From positions 42,678-106,677 of the forward strand of contig CAZQLL010000013.1 in the NCBI GenBank assembly GCA_964594125.1: 64,000 bases of DNA, read 5' to 3'. Below are positions 41,388 to 49,381 of the stretch, piece by piece. Position 1 is the first letter of the stretch, and every line of letters begins with the position of its first letter. This stretch comes from CAVRZJ01 sp964594125 (GTDB taxonomy: Bacteria > Acidobacteriota > Thermoanaerobaculia > Thermoanaerobaculales > Thermoanaerobaculaceae). A program made the position numbers and the translations under genes. Below the pieces are notes generated by a model. That model saw only the letters and a program-made list of their open reading frames with translations, ran no database searches and was not told where the DNA came from.

Positions 41388-44300
41388 TCATGCCGGGACG
41401 AGCCGGACCATCGTGTCGTAGAAGACCGCGCTCCCTCCGACGACGTCGGAGAGCGTCGTGTTCTTCATGTAGTCGTCGAGACGCATCGCCGCGTTGGCGT
41501 GGAAGCCGGCCGCCCGGCGCGGGTCGCCCTTGACGAGCTCGCCGTCGACCACCTGGTCGTCCGCGCCGTACGCCCAGTGCCCGTGGCCGAGCGTGAAGGT
41601 GATGACGCCCGGGCGGATCCCCTCGGTCACCTTCACCCTGCCGACGATCGGAACCTTCCTGCCGTTCCTGAGGTCCCACACGCCCTCGGGGTTCGTCGCG
41701 GAGACGACGCGGGCATGGTCGCCGTCCCGCAGGCCCAGGCGGAGTGCGTCGAAGCTGTGGATCTCGATGAAGTTCTCCGGACGCCGGTCGAGCAGCCAGT
41801 AGTTCGAGACCGTCCGGCTCTTCGTCGCGAGCACCGTCCGGTTCGTGATCATCCTGAGGTCGAACCCGGCATCGGCGATCGGCCGGCCGAGCGAGTCGGC
41901 GATCGGGAGATACCCCCCGAGGCCTCGCAGGTACTCGCCGGTCATGGAGTTCCTCGTGGCCGCCGTCTTCTCGAGGTAGAGGTTCATGAGCTTGCCGTAG
42001 CGGGCCTTCACCTTGCCCCCGCTCCAGGCGTCGGCGTACGCCCACCAGCGCCCGCCGCGATTGAGGACGTAGATGACCTTGCGCCACCACGCGTCGCCGA
42101 CGGCGCTCCGCCACTTCTCGGCGTCGAACACGGAGGCGGGGAGGTGCGAGCGGGCGGCGCGGAAGATCTCCACCTCCTCGTCGCTGGCGTCCGGGGCCAC
42201 GTCGGATCCCGAGCTGCTGTCGCCGAAGGCGATGTTGGCCACCATCTTCAGGTAGTAGTCCTCCGGGCGCTTCAGGTCGACGCCCGCCTTGAACCCGTCC
42301 GGGCCGAATCCCGGCATGCCCATGTACTCCGCCAGGCCCAGGAAGACGGCCTCCATCGAAATCGGCATCTGCTCGCCGAACACCGTCACGATCTCGGGAA
42401 TCGGCGCGATCGCCGGCTGGCGCACCGGCGAGACGCGGTGGACGATCGAGGGGTGGGTGCGGTGGAACTCCCAGCGCTCGAGGTGCGTCAGGTCCGGGAA
42501 GATGTAGTCGGCATAAGCGCTGTGCTCGCTGATGACGATGTCGGAGGTGACGTACAGCGGGATCTTGGAGGTGTCTGCGAGGATCGGGATGTTCGCATGC
42601 CCCGCGGGCAGCGCGTAGACGGGGGCGCCCATGTAGAGGAAGTACGCCTTGACGGGGTACGGGTAGGCGTCTCCCATCGAGGGGATGACCTCCTGGTAGA
42701 CATCGCTCGCCAGGTAGTACCACGGCCGTTTCGCCGGGTAGCCAGCGAAGATCGTGCTCTCCTCGTACTTCGCGCCGCCGCGGATGATGTCCACGCCGAA
42801 GGGGGTGAGCTTCTGCGGGTGGTCTCCCAGCGTGAAGGGTCGTCCGCTTCCTCCCGCCTCGGTGTAGCTGCCCGCGCCGTACACGAGGCCGCCCTGCCAG
42901 TCGATATTGCCGATCAGGAGGTTCAGCGTGTACGTGGCCAGGACGGAGTAGTACCCGTTGGTGTGCTGTGACACGCCCCGGTGGATCTCGACCACGGCCT
43001 TCTTCCCGTGCGACGTGAGCTCGCTGGCCAGCTCCGAGATGTCGCTCGCCTCCTGGCCGCACTCCTCCGCCCACTGGGCGATCGACCGCGCGAACGCGTC
43101 CTCGCGGAGGATCTGCAGAGCCGACTTCACGTGGATGCCGCCGATCGTCGTGTCGACGAACAGGTCTCCCTCGGCGGGGGCGGCGTCATCCGACCTGAAC
43201 GGCACGGGCTGGCCGTTCCTGAAGCAGACGAACGTGTCCTGGTCGCCCGCAAGCTGGATCTCCGAGGCGCGCAGGAACTTCCCCCTGCGCCCGTGGCTCT
43301 CGATCTTCACGAGCCAGGCGCCGTTCGACCACGACGGCTCGCCGTCGGCGGCCGCGGCCGCCTTGTTCGCGTTCTCGAGGAAGCGCCGGTCGTAGCGCTC
43401 GTTCTCCAGGATCCAGCGGATCATCCCCATCGCGAACGCCGCGTCCGTGCCCGGCTTGATCGGCACCCACTTCCACGCCTTCGAGGCGATGGTCGAGAAG
43501 CGAGGGTCGATGACGGCGACCTTGAGCCGCCCGCTGCTCAGGCCGCGCATGATTTTCGGGTTCTTCAGCGTCGGCCCGTAGTTCGCTTCGAGGACGTTCG
43601 CGCCCCAGTAGAGGATGAACTCGGCGTTCGTCGTGTCGGCCATCCAGTAGGCCTTCGCGCCTCCCGTCCAGCTCCCCCCGCTCGGCTGGTCCGACATCGA
43701 CTTCCCCGCGAAGTAGATCGAGCCCTGGCAGACGGTGGTGTGGCCGTGACCGTTGGCCGACCCGAAGCTGTCGCGCCAGAACCTCGGGAAGAGATCGCCG
43801 CGCCCCGCCTTCAGCCGGCCCCATCCGAAGACGAACTGGTTGTTCTTCGGGCCGAGGTCGGGGTGATCGGGATCGATGAGCGTGTGGAGGTGGTCCGCGT
43901 GCTTGGCCTGGAACTCCGCGACGGTCATCGTCTTCTTGCGGATCTTGGCGACGTCGTCCGCCATCGCCTTGAACACCGCTGGATCGCGCAGCGCCCAGAT
44001 CGCCTTCATGCCGTCGACATGGCGGCTCTCCTCGCCGGGCACGTCCGCGAAGAGCGTCCCCCCGTCGGCGATCTCGCGGATCGCCTGGTCGAAGGGAATC
44101 GTGGTCCACTTGCCCTCGCCGCGCTTGCCGGCGCGCTTGAGGACCTTCACGAGCCGGTACGGGTCGTAGGTGCTCTGGATGCCGGCCTGTCCCTTCGGGC
44201 AGGTGTGCCCGTGGACCTGGGCGGCCGCCGTCACCGCCGTGCTCCAGGGGATGTGGGGGTCCATAGTTCGCGGACCGTAGGGACTCCCTTCGATCTTGAC

Positions 44301-44570
44301 GGCCACGCCGTTCTGGATCCGCACCTTGATCTCGCACCCCGTGTTGCACTGCAGACAGGTGGAGTAGATGTAGCTGCGGGGATCGTTCTCGGCCGGCACC
44401 CCGGGGGCCGTCGCCGCCGCGGTCGCCTCCCCGGCCGTGACCAGCGGGGTCACGCCCAGTCCGGCAACGGCCCCGCCGAGAAACGCGCCCGAGGCGAGCA
44501 CCTCGCGCCTGCTGGGCGCCCCGATGCGCTCACGGATGCCCGTTTCCCGCCGTTCGGTATCGTTCGTCAT
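41388..44570 (-). CDS. Tat-exported molybdopterin oxidoreductase of the TtrA/ArrA/ArxA group (catalytic subunit)
   Basis: 1060 aa, DMSO reductase superfamily. Twin-arginine signal SRREVLASGAFLGGAVAGLG (residues 19-38). [4Fe-4S] site: C72, C75, C79 and C124 (CLQCNTGC ... TCPKGQ). The likely molybdenum ligand is C281 in GHTTVCQGSIYFAGK; a Cys ligand is typical of the Psr/Phs/Ttr/Arr group. Further landmarks: EFILYWGANVLEANYGPTLK, VAVIDPRFSTIASKAWKWVPI, KPGTDAAFAMGMIRWI, PDLTHLERWEF. Length is nearer TtrA (about 1020) than ArrA (about 850). Substrate cannot be fixed by eye: arsenic oxyanion is favoured by context (X-S-R regulators, ars genes); tetrathionate, selenate or other substrates remain possible. 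Confidence 0.85.
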   Translation of the reverse strand: MTNDTERRETGIRERIGAPSRREVLASGAFLGGAVAGLGVTPLVTAGEATAAATAPGVPAENDPRSYIYSTCLQCNTGCEIKVRIQNGVAVKIEGSPYGPRTMDPHIPWSTAVTAAAQVHGHTCPKGQAGIQSTYDPYRLVKVLKRAGKRGEGKWTTIPFDQAIREIADGGTLFADVPGEESRHVDGMKAIWALRDPAVFKAMADDVAKIRKKTMTVAEFQAKHADHLHTLIDPDHPDLGPKNNQFVFGWGRLKAGRGDLFPRFWRDSFGSANGHGHTTVCQGSIYFAGKSMSDQPSGGSWTGGAKAYWMADTTNAEFILYWGANVLEANYGPTLKNPKIMRGLSSGRLKVAVIDPRFSTIASKAWKWVPIKPGTDAAFAMGMIRWILENERYDRRFLENANKAAAAADGEPSWSNGAWLVKIESHGRRGKFLRASEIQLAGDQDTFVCFRNGQPVPFRSDDAAPAEGDLFVDTTIGGIHVKSALQILREDAFARSIAQWAEECGQEASDISELASELTSHGKKAVVEIHRGVSQHTNGYYSVLATYTLNLLIGNIDWQGGLVYGAGSYTEAGGSGRPFTLGDHPQKLTPFGVDIIRGGAKYEESTIFAGYPAKRPWYYLASDVYQEVIPSMGDAYPYPVKAYFLYMGAPVYALPAGHANIPILADTSKIPLYVTSDIVISEHSAYADYIFPDLTHLERWEFHRTHPSIVHRVSPVRQPAIAPIPEIVTVFGEQMPISMEAVFLGLAEYMGMPGFGPDGFKAGVDLKRPEDYYLKMVANIAFGDSSSGSDVAPDASDEEVEIFRAARSHLPASVFDAEKWRSAVGDAWWRKVIYVLNRGGRWWAYADAWSGGKVKARYGKLMNLYLEKTAATRNSMTGEYLRGLGGYLPIADSLGRPIADAGFDLRMITNRTVLATKSRTVSNYWLLDRRPENFIEIHSFDALRLGLRDGDHARVVSATNPEGVWDLRNGRKVPIVGRVKVTEGIRPGVITFTLGHGHWAYGADDQVVDGELVKGDPRRAAGFHANAAMRLDDYMKNTTLSDVVGGSAVFYDTMVRLVPA

Positions 44571-44593
44571 GGCACCCACCTTCCCGCCCACGA

Positions 44594-45523
44594 TCAGTGA
44601 CAGGTCGAGCAGGAGTACTGGCGGACCTCCTGATCGAGCTTCTCCTCGATGTAGTGGACTCGCGGCTCGATACCCAGCTCCTCGTGAATGCGGATCGTGC
44701 GGTTCGCCGCGAGGAGCTCGCTCACCAGACCAGCGGGGTCCGAGAGGTCGCCGAACGCCATGGCGCTGCACATGCAGCTCGCCACGCAGGCAGGGAGCAT
44801 CCCCGCCTCCACGCGATGGAGACAGAAGTGGCACTTGCGGGCGGCTCCCCGCGGCAGGCTCCCATCGGTCCGGTTCCACTCGCGCTGGTACTCCGTGAAC
44901 GTCCGCTTCTCGTAGGGCTGCTCCGAGGGCGTGCCCGCGGTGAAGAGCCTGCCCTCGTCGAGATGGACCGCGCGATAGGGGCACGCCTCGGCGGCCTTGC
45001 GGGCATGGTCCCCGACCAGCTTCGTGTAGTCGAACTCGACGATGCCGTCGGGCCGCTTCAGGATCATGCCCGCCGGGACGGCGCGCTGGCACGGCGGGTC
45101 GTCGCAGTGCACGCAGTTCGACGGCATGAAGACGCGCGTCAGGTTCGGGAAGCTCCCTGTGCTGGCCTCTGCCACGCGGCGGTAACTCCCCTCGGGGCCG
45201 GTCACGTTCTCGGCGCGGCAGGAGACGACGCAGGTGTTGCAGCCGGTACACCGGCGCGGATCGATGACCATGACCCATCGCCGTGTCGTGAGCGGCCGCC
45301 TGAGCGCCGCCTGCAGCTCCGCCTGCATCCTCACGATGTCGCTGCCCGGCACATCGGGCAGCGCCGTCTTCCCTGGCAGGCCGGCAGGGACCTTCCGAAA
45401 GCGGAGCATGCTCCCGGCGGATAGCGACGCCATCCCGCTCGCGATCGCCCCGGCAAGCCAGCCCAGAACGTTCCGTCGCGAGGATCCTCGGTGCACGATC
45501 ATCTGTTCGTCGGCCGCCCTCAT
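44594..45523 (-). CDS. Tat-exported iron-sulfur electron-transfer subunit with C-terminal haem-type motif
   Basis: 309 aa, ATG preceded by GGAGGG. Tat signal SSRRNVLGWLAGAIASGMAS. Ferredoxin-like groups: I = C92, C95, C98, C102; II = C137, C140, C145 with Val149 where the fourth Cys should be; III keeps only C181 (ACPY), the three preceding cysteines being replaced within YTKLVGDHARKAAEA; IV = C231, C234, C246, C250. In TtrB/DmsB-type subunits these losses remove the ligands of exactly one [4Fe-4S] cluster, leaving three. The protein ends in CSTCH (C305, C308, H309), a CxxCH haem c motif at the very C-terminus. First gene of the operon. Confidence 0.87.
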   Translation of the reverse strand: MRAADEQMIVHRGSSRRNVLGWLAGAIASGMASLSAGSMLRFRKVPAGLPGKTALPDVPGSDIVRMQAELQAALRRPLTTRRWVMVIDPRRCTGCNTCVVSCRAENVTGPEGSYRRVAEASTGSFPNLTRVFMPSNCVHCDDPPCQRAVPAGMILKRPDGIVEFDYTKLVGDHARKAAEACPYRAVHLDEGRLFTAGTPSEQPYEKRTFTEYQREWNRTDGSLPRGAARKCHFCLHRVEAGMLPACVASCMCSAMAFGDLSDPAGLVSELLAANRTIRIHEELGIEPRVHYIEEKLDQEVRQYSCSTCH

Positions 45524-45635
45524 CGCGTCCCTCCGGTCGTCTCGGCTGCGGCCATCACGCCGCCCAGCGCCGCTGAACTCCGCGGGCGGCTTCCCTGCCC
45601 TGGCCGCTCGGCCGCTCCCGCATGTCACGCCGTAG

Positions 45636-45651
45636 CGCACGCTCCATGCCA
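45636..45651 (-). promoter_or_regulatory. Sigma54 (-24/-12) promoter of the metalloid respiration operon
   Basis: On the minus strand the sequence is TGGCATGGAGCGTGCG: the obligate GG and GC dinucleotides are exactly ten bases apart and the -24 element TGGCAT matches well; the -12 element GTGC has one mismatch to TTGC. Transcription would start near 45625, about 100 bases before the iron-sulfur subunit start. A GAFTGA-type activator is encoded in the same operon, which makes the site credible. Confidence 0.6.
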
Positions 45652-45677
45652 TTTCGGAGGCGCTGCGATATGGATAT

Positions 45678-45695
45678 TCAAACATATATATTTGA
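45678..45695. promoter_or_regulatory. AT-rich imperfect palindrome upstream of the sigma54 promoter
   Basis: TCAAACATATATATTTGA reads as TCAAA...TTTGA inverted arms around an AT core in otherwise GC-rich DNA, about 30 bases upstream of the -24 element. It could be a binding site for the AioR-like activator, for an ArsR-type repressor, or for a DNA-bending protein. The choice is not resolvable here. Confidence 0.4.
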
Positions 45696-45940
45696 GGGCT
45701 TTACGAGCCACTCTGGCGGAGCTGCACGTGGTCGCTGCGTGCCGCGAGCGTCACCGTCCAGCCGCGGTGTTACCGCTTGGTTACAATTGTCTGCCCTGCG
45801 CTGGAAGCGGGAGAAGGCGCTTCGTGGCCTCGCCTGGCGACGAGGCGCTCCGCGATGACTCCTTCCGCGGTGCCTACCGCGCGGCACAGGAGGCCGGGTC
45901 GCGCGCGGCGAAGAACGCTTCGACCCGTACCGCCACGGCG

Positions 45941-46366
45941 TCAGCTCCTGCGCTCGATCTCCGGGAGGAGGCGCGCGCGGATGTCGTCGCGGACCGAGCG
46001 GAACACCGCCAGGCGCTCCTCCTCCGAGCCGACCGCCTCGGCGGGGTCCGGGAACGAGACGTGGATCTGCTCGACCGGCACGGGGAACAGCGGGCACGTC
46101 TCCCTGGCGGAGTCGCACACCGTGACCACGAGGTCCCACTGGCAGTCGAGGAGAGCGTGGACGTGCGTGGGCCGATGGCCCGAGATGTCCACCCCCGCCT
46201 CGGCCATCACGCGCACGGCCAGGGGGTTGACCAGTGCGGCCGGCGCCGTGCCGGCGGAGTGCGCCTCCCAGCGGCTGCCCAGGTCGTGGTTGATGAACCC
46301 CTCCGCCATTTGCGAGCGGCAGGAGTTTCCGGTGCACAGGACCAGGACGCGCCGTCGAACCGCCAT
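45941..46366 (-). CDS. arsC: Thioredoxin-dependent arsenate reductase (LMW phosphatase family)
   Basis: 141 aa. P-loop CTGNSCRSQMAEG (C11, R17), and the redox pair C84 and C91 in VTVCDSARETCP, the triad of Staphylococcus aureus-type ArsC (C10, C82, C89). It reduces cytoplasmic arsenate to arsenite with thioredoxin; several thioredoxin-like proteins are encoded nearby. SD AAGGAG lies 8 bases before the ATG. Divergent from arsR with a 61-base shared promoter region holding an operator box. Confidence 0.95.
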   Translation of the reverse strand: MAVRRRVLVLCTGNSCRSQMAEGFINHDLGSRWEAHSAGTAPAALVNPLAVRVMAEAGVDISGHRPTHVHALLDCQWDLVVTVCDSARETCPLFPVPVEQIHVSFPDPAEAVGSEEERLAVFRSVRDDIRARLLPEIERRS

Positions 46367-46378
46367 CGGGCTTTCTCC

Positions 46379-46408
46379 TTGTCACGCCAACGGCGGCAGA
46401 CTATACTT
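46379..46408 (+). promoter_or_regulatory. arsR promoter in the arsC-arsR divergent region
   Basis: TTGTCA (46379-46384), 18-base spacer, TATACT (46403-46408). On the opposite strand TATAGT lies at the same place and could serve arsC. The operator box follows immediately. Confidence 0.5.
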
Positions 46409-46409
46409 C

Positions 46410-46427
46410 ATTTCGTCGGGTTTGAAA
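46410..46427. promoter_or_regulatory. ArsR-type operator box A
   Basis: ATTTCGTCGGGTTTGAAA, ending directly before the arsR ATG. Shares ATTTCG-NNN-GRT and a terminal GAA/AAA with boxes B and C. Placed over the predicted transcription start, where a repressor would block both divergent promoters. Confidence 0.6.
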
Positions 46428-46832
46428 ATGGCGAATTCCCCTCTCGATCAGACGGTCCGGCGGTTCAAGGCGCTCGGACACCCGGCCCGCATGCGGATCG
46501 CGACGATGCTGCGCGCGGGGGAGCTGTGCGTGTGCCAGATGACCGCTGTCCTGCGGCTCGCGGCGTCCACGGTCTCGGCGCACCTCGCCGAGCTGCGCCG
46601 CGCCGGCTGCGTGGTGGAGCGCAAGGAGGGCCGGTGGGTGTTCTACACCCTCTCCGACGAGGGCGCGAGCCTCCTCGCGGCTCTCGCGCCGGATCTCAGG
46701 GACGATGGCCGGCTTGCCGCCGATGCCGAGATGGTGGCGAAGCTGCGCCGCATCGGGCCGGAAGCGCTCTGCCGCGCCGACCTGGACGTGACGCGGCTCG
46801 GGCTCGACCGGCCGGCGGCCCGCCCTCGGTAG
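46428..46832 (+). CDS. arsR: ArsR family metalloid-responsive repressor
   Basis: 134 aa. Winged helix with KALGHPARMRIATMLRAGELCVCQMTAVLRLAASTVSAHLAELRRAGCVVERKEGRWVFYTL (parts quoted); C34 and C36 in ELCVC are the As(III)-binding cysteines of the ArsR alpha-3 site. It should repress arsC and itself, and perhaps the two other promoters with the same box. Likely leaderless or nearly so since the operator abuts the ATG. Confidence 0.93.
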   Translation: MANSPLDQTVRRFKALGHPARMRIATMLRAGELCVCQMTAVLRLAASTVSAHLAELRRAGCVVERKEGRWVFYTLSDEGASLLAALAPDLRDDGRLAADAEMVAKLRRIGPEALCRADLDVTRLGLDRPAARPR

Positions 46833-46960
46833 GCTCGATCAGGCCATCCAACCCCTTGCGCAGGAGGCTCTCCTCGGTCCGAAACCCGCGCGGCGGCCCG
46901 AGGAAGAGCCGATGACGTCGTGAGTCGCCGCGGGCAGACCCGTGGGCCGCCCGGCGGCCC

Positions 46961-46989
46961 TTGACAGACCGGATTGTCAGATCTACATT
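46961..46989 (+). promoter_or_regulatory. Promoter of the acr3 segment
   Basis: Consensus TTGACA (46961-46966), 17-base spacer, TACATT (46984-46989). The -10 overlaps operator box B by three bases, the same geometry as at 48769-48797. Confidence 0.72.
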
Positions 46990-47004
46990 TCGCACGGTGA
47001 CGAA
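46987..47004. promoter_or_regulatory. ArsR-type operator box B
   Basis: ATTTCGCACGGTGACGAA, identical to box C in both outer hexamers (ATTTCG and GACGAA). It starts at the last three bases of the -10 and reaches the probable GTG start of the broken second arsR. Confidence 0.68.
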
Positions 47005-47434
47005 GTGATTCCCCCAACCCTCAACGCTGCAGTGAGGCGTTATCACGCCATGGCTTGTCCGATGCGGCTCCGCGTCCCGGCCGTGCTCCGCGACGGCCCG
47101 ATGTGCATGGGGGAGCTGCAGGAGATGTCGCGCCTGGCGTGCTCGTCGATGACGCGGCATGTTGCGGAGCGGGAGGGCGCGGTCTCGTCGAGCCGCGCGA
47201 GGTGGGGCGCCGGATGTGGTGTCAGCTCGCCGCCGCAAGGGAGATGCGTCGCGTCGCGGAGCGCAACTGGCAGCAGCGTGCAGAAGAAGCCCCCACCCTT
47301 GCGGCGGACCGCGACCGCGCGCAGCTTCTGCGGGTCCGCCGGCCCGGATCGTCGTGCGGTGCGGTACCGGGTCCATGCTGCAATGAGTTCTCGACCGCGG
47401 TTGGCGGCGCCGCGCCGGCGCAGGAGGAGGCTGG

Positions 47435-47438
<4 letters not shown>
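47005..47438 (+). pseudogene. arsR: Second arsR, broken by a single-base frameshift
   Basis: From GTG 47005 the frame reads an ArsR start: HAMACPMRLRVPAVLRDGPMCMGELQEMSRLACSSMTRHVAE. Near 47165-47180 the homology moves to another frame, which continues GRGLVEPREVGRRMWCQLAAA like the ArsR wing (LVESRREGRWVYYRL) and goes on to a Cys pair (PCCNEF). One missing base after the GAG at 47167-47169 would restore an ArsR of normal alignment. The downstream frame ends in ATGA with acr3, so the ancestral gene was coupled to acr3. A sequencing deletion cannot be excluded. Confidence 0.75.
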
Positions 47439-48515
<1,077 letters not shown>

Positions 48516-48523
<8 letters not shown>

Positions 48524-48641
48524 GAACGTGCTGTTCGCCACCGGCCCGTCGGCAACGTCGGGTCTCGCCCGCCAGCGTGTCGCGGGGTGGCAGAGCCTCC
48601 GCCTTGCCAGCGTTGCGGTCGCCCGCTCTTGTCCGCGGTGA
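48516..48641 (+). pseudogene. Possible arsC remnant after acr3
   Basis: An open frame of 41 codons begins inside the acr3 stop: MCRNVLFATGPSATSGLARQ. The first residues resemble the LMW arsenate reductase start (NVLFxCTGNSARSQ), but the catalytic Cys is missing and no phosphatase sequence follows. The rest of the gap to the next promoter (48642-48768) shows no gene. The resemblance is short, so confidence is low. Confidence 0.3.
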
Positions 48642-48768
48642 TCACAGCCCTGAGACAGGCAGGACCGAGCCGCGAGGCGTGCGCTGCGGCGCAGGCGTCC
48701 TGCGTCCGACGCGACGAGGCCCGGCGCTGCCGCGGTCCCGGCAGGGGCGAATGACAGGGGCGAGCGGC

Positions 48769-48797
48769 TTGACGTCGGTCATGATCTATCCTATATT
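48769..48797 (+). promoter_or_regulatory. Promoter of the thioredoxin/arsM segment
   Basis: TTGACG (48769-48774), 17-base spacer, TATATT (48792-48797). It precedes the run of genes from 48876 to about 54210 and carries box C in the same register as box B on its promoter. Confidence 0.7.
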
Positions 48798-48812
48798 TCG
48801 TTAGATGACGAA
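48795..48812. promoter_or_regulatory. ArsR-type operator box C
   Basis: ATTTCGTTAGATGACGAA, with TTCGT and ACGAA as inverted arms six bases apart. It overlaps the -10 by three bases, so a bound repressor would exclude RNA polymerase. Confidence 0.68.
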
Positions 48813-48875
48813 GTTTGCGGGCTCGCAACGCCCGCAGGGTCGCCCGCACCACGGTTTCGCGGAGGAGTGCCAGCC

Positions 48876-49124
48876 ATGAAGATCACCATTTACGGCCCGG
48901 GGTGCCATCGCTGCCACGAGACCGAGCAGGTCGTCCGCAGCGCCGTGGCCGAGCTCGGCATCGCCGCCGACATCGACAAGGTCAGCGACCTCAAGGCGAT
49001 CATCGCCGCCGGGGTCATCGCCACCCCCGCGGTGGCGATCGACGGCGAGATCAAGCTGTACGGCCGGATCCCATCCCCGGCCGAGATCAGGAGCTTTCTC
49101 GACCACCCCGAGGGGCGGGTCTGA
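48876..49124 (+). CDS. Small thioredoxin-like (redox-active disulfide) protein 1
   Basis: 82 aa; ATG preceded by GGAGGAG. MKITIYGPGCHRCHETEQVV has the CxxC active site (CHRC) in the thioredoxin_3 family; the cis-Pro segment is ATPAVAIDGEIKLYG. Cytosolic. Such proteins are common in arsenic islands and may donate electrons to ArsC or handle thiol-bound arsenic; the exact role is unproved. Confidence 0.88.
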   Translation: MKITIYGPGCHRCHETEQVVRSAVAELGIAADIDKVSDLKAIIAAGVIATPAVAIDGEIKLYGRIPSPAEIRSFLDHPEGRV

Positions 49125-49128
49125 CACG

Positions 49129-49311
49129 ATGACGCTGCGACCCGCGACGACGCCGGCGCTGCTCGCGGTCGTCCTGGTCGCCACGGCGGCCGACGTCCGC
49201 AAGGACGTGCAGCGGGCGTCTTCCATCGAGGCGTGGGCGCGCCGCATCACCGGAGGCGCCCTCGTCGTGATCGGCAACGGCCTCACGGTCACGCATGTCT
49301 TCCTGGCGTGA
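49129..49311 (+). CDS. Small membrane-type ORF, possible remnant of an arsenical permease
   Basis: 60 aa, 4 bases after the thioredoxin-like gene. Two hydrophobic stretches (PALLAVVLVATAADV and GGALVVIGNGLTVTHVFL) flank ASSIEAWARRITG, a layout like the C-terminal end of CcdA/ArsG-type membrane proteins. It is far too short for such a protein, so it may be a 3' fragment, or a true small protein. Confidence 0.4.
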   Translation: MTLRPATTPALLAVVLVATAADVRKDVQRASSIEAWARRITGGALVVIGNGLTVTHVFLA

Positions 49312-49381
49312 CTCGCGTCTCGGGGCGCCAGGAGGCGGCGTGCCTGCCGTGCCCCCGCAGGCTCGATGAAAGGACGTGGAA

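Larger units (their letters stand above)
45524..45940. other. 417-base intergenic region between the respiration operon and arsC
   Basis: No gene is supported here. Holds the sigma54-type promoter (45636-45651), an AT-rich imperfect palindrome (45678-45695) and a GTTAC direct repeat with 11-base spacing near 45770-45786. The end next to arsC (45790-45940) shows nothing recognisable. Confidence 0.6.

Noticed and set aside
41388..44570. Calling the molybdopterin enzyme tetrathionate reductase TtrA
   Set aside because: Length fits, but the regulators are NtrC-type with a separate binding protein, no TtrC is present, and the neighbourhood is arsenic-related. Kept as an alternative only.
45651..45668. 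Fourth ArsR-type box (ATTTCG at 45651)
   Set aside because: Only the first hexamer matches; the following positions (GAGGCG, CTGCGA) do not fit GRT-GACGAA and it is not on a sigma70 promoter.
45766..45790. PhoB-like direct repeat (GTTAC, 11-base spacing)
   Set aside because: Only two short repeats with weak similarity to a Pho box; not enough to call a regulator.
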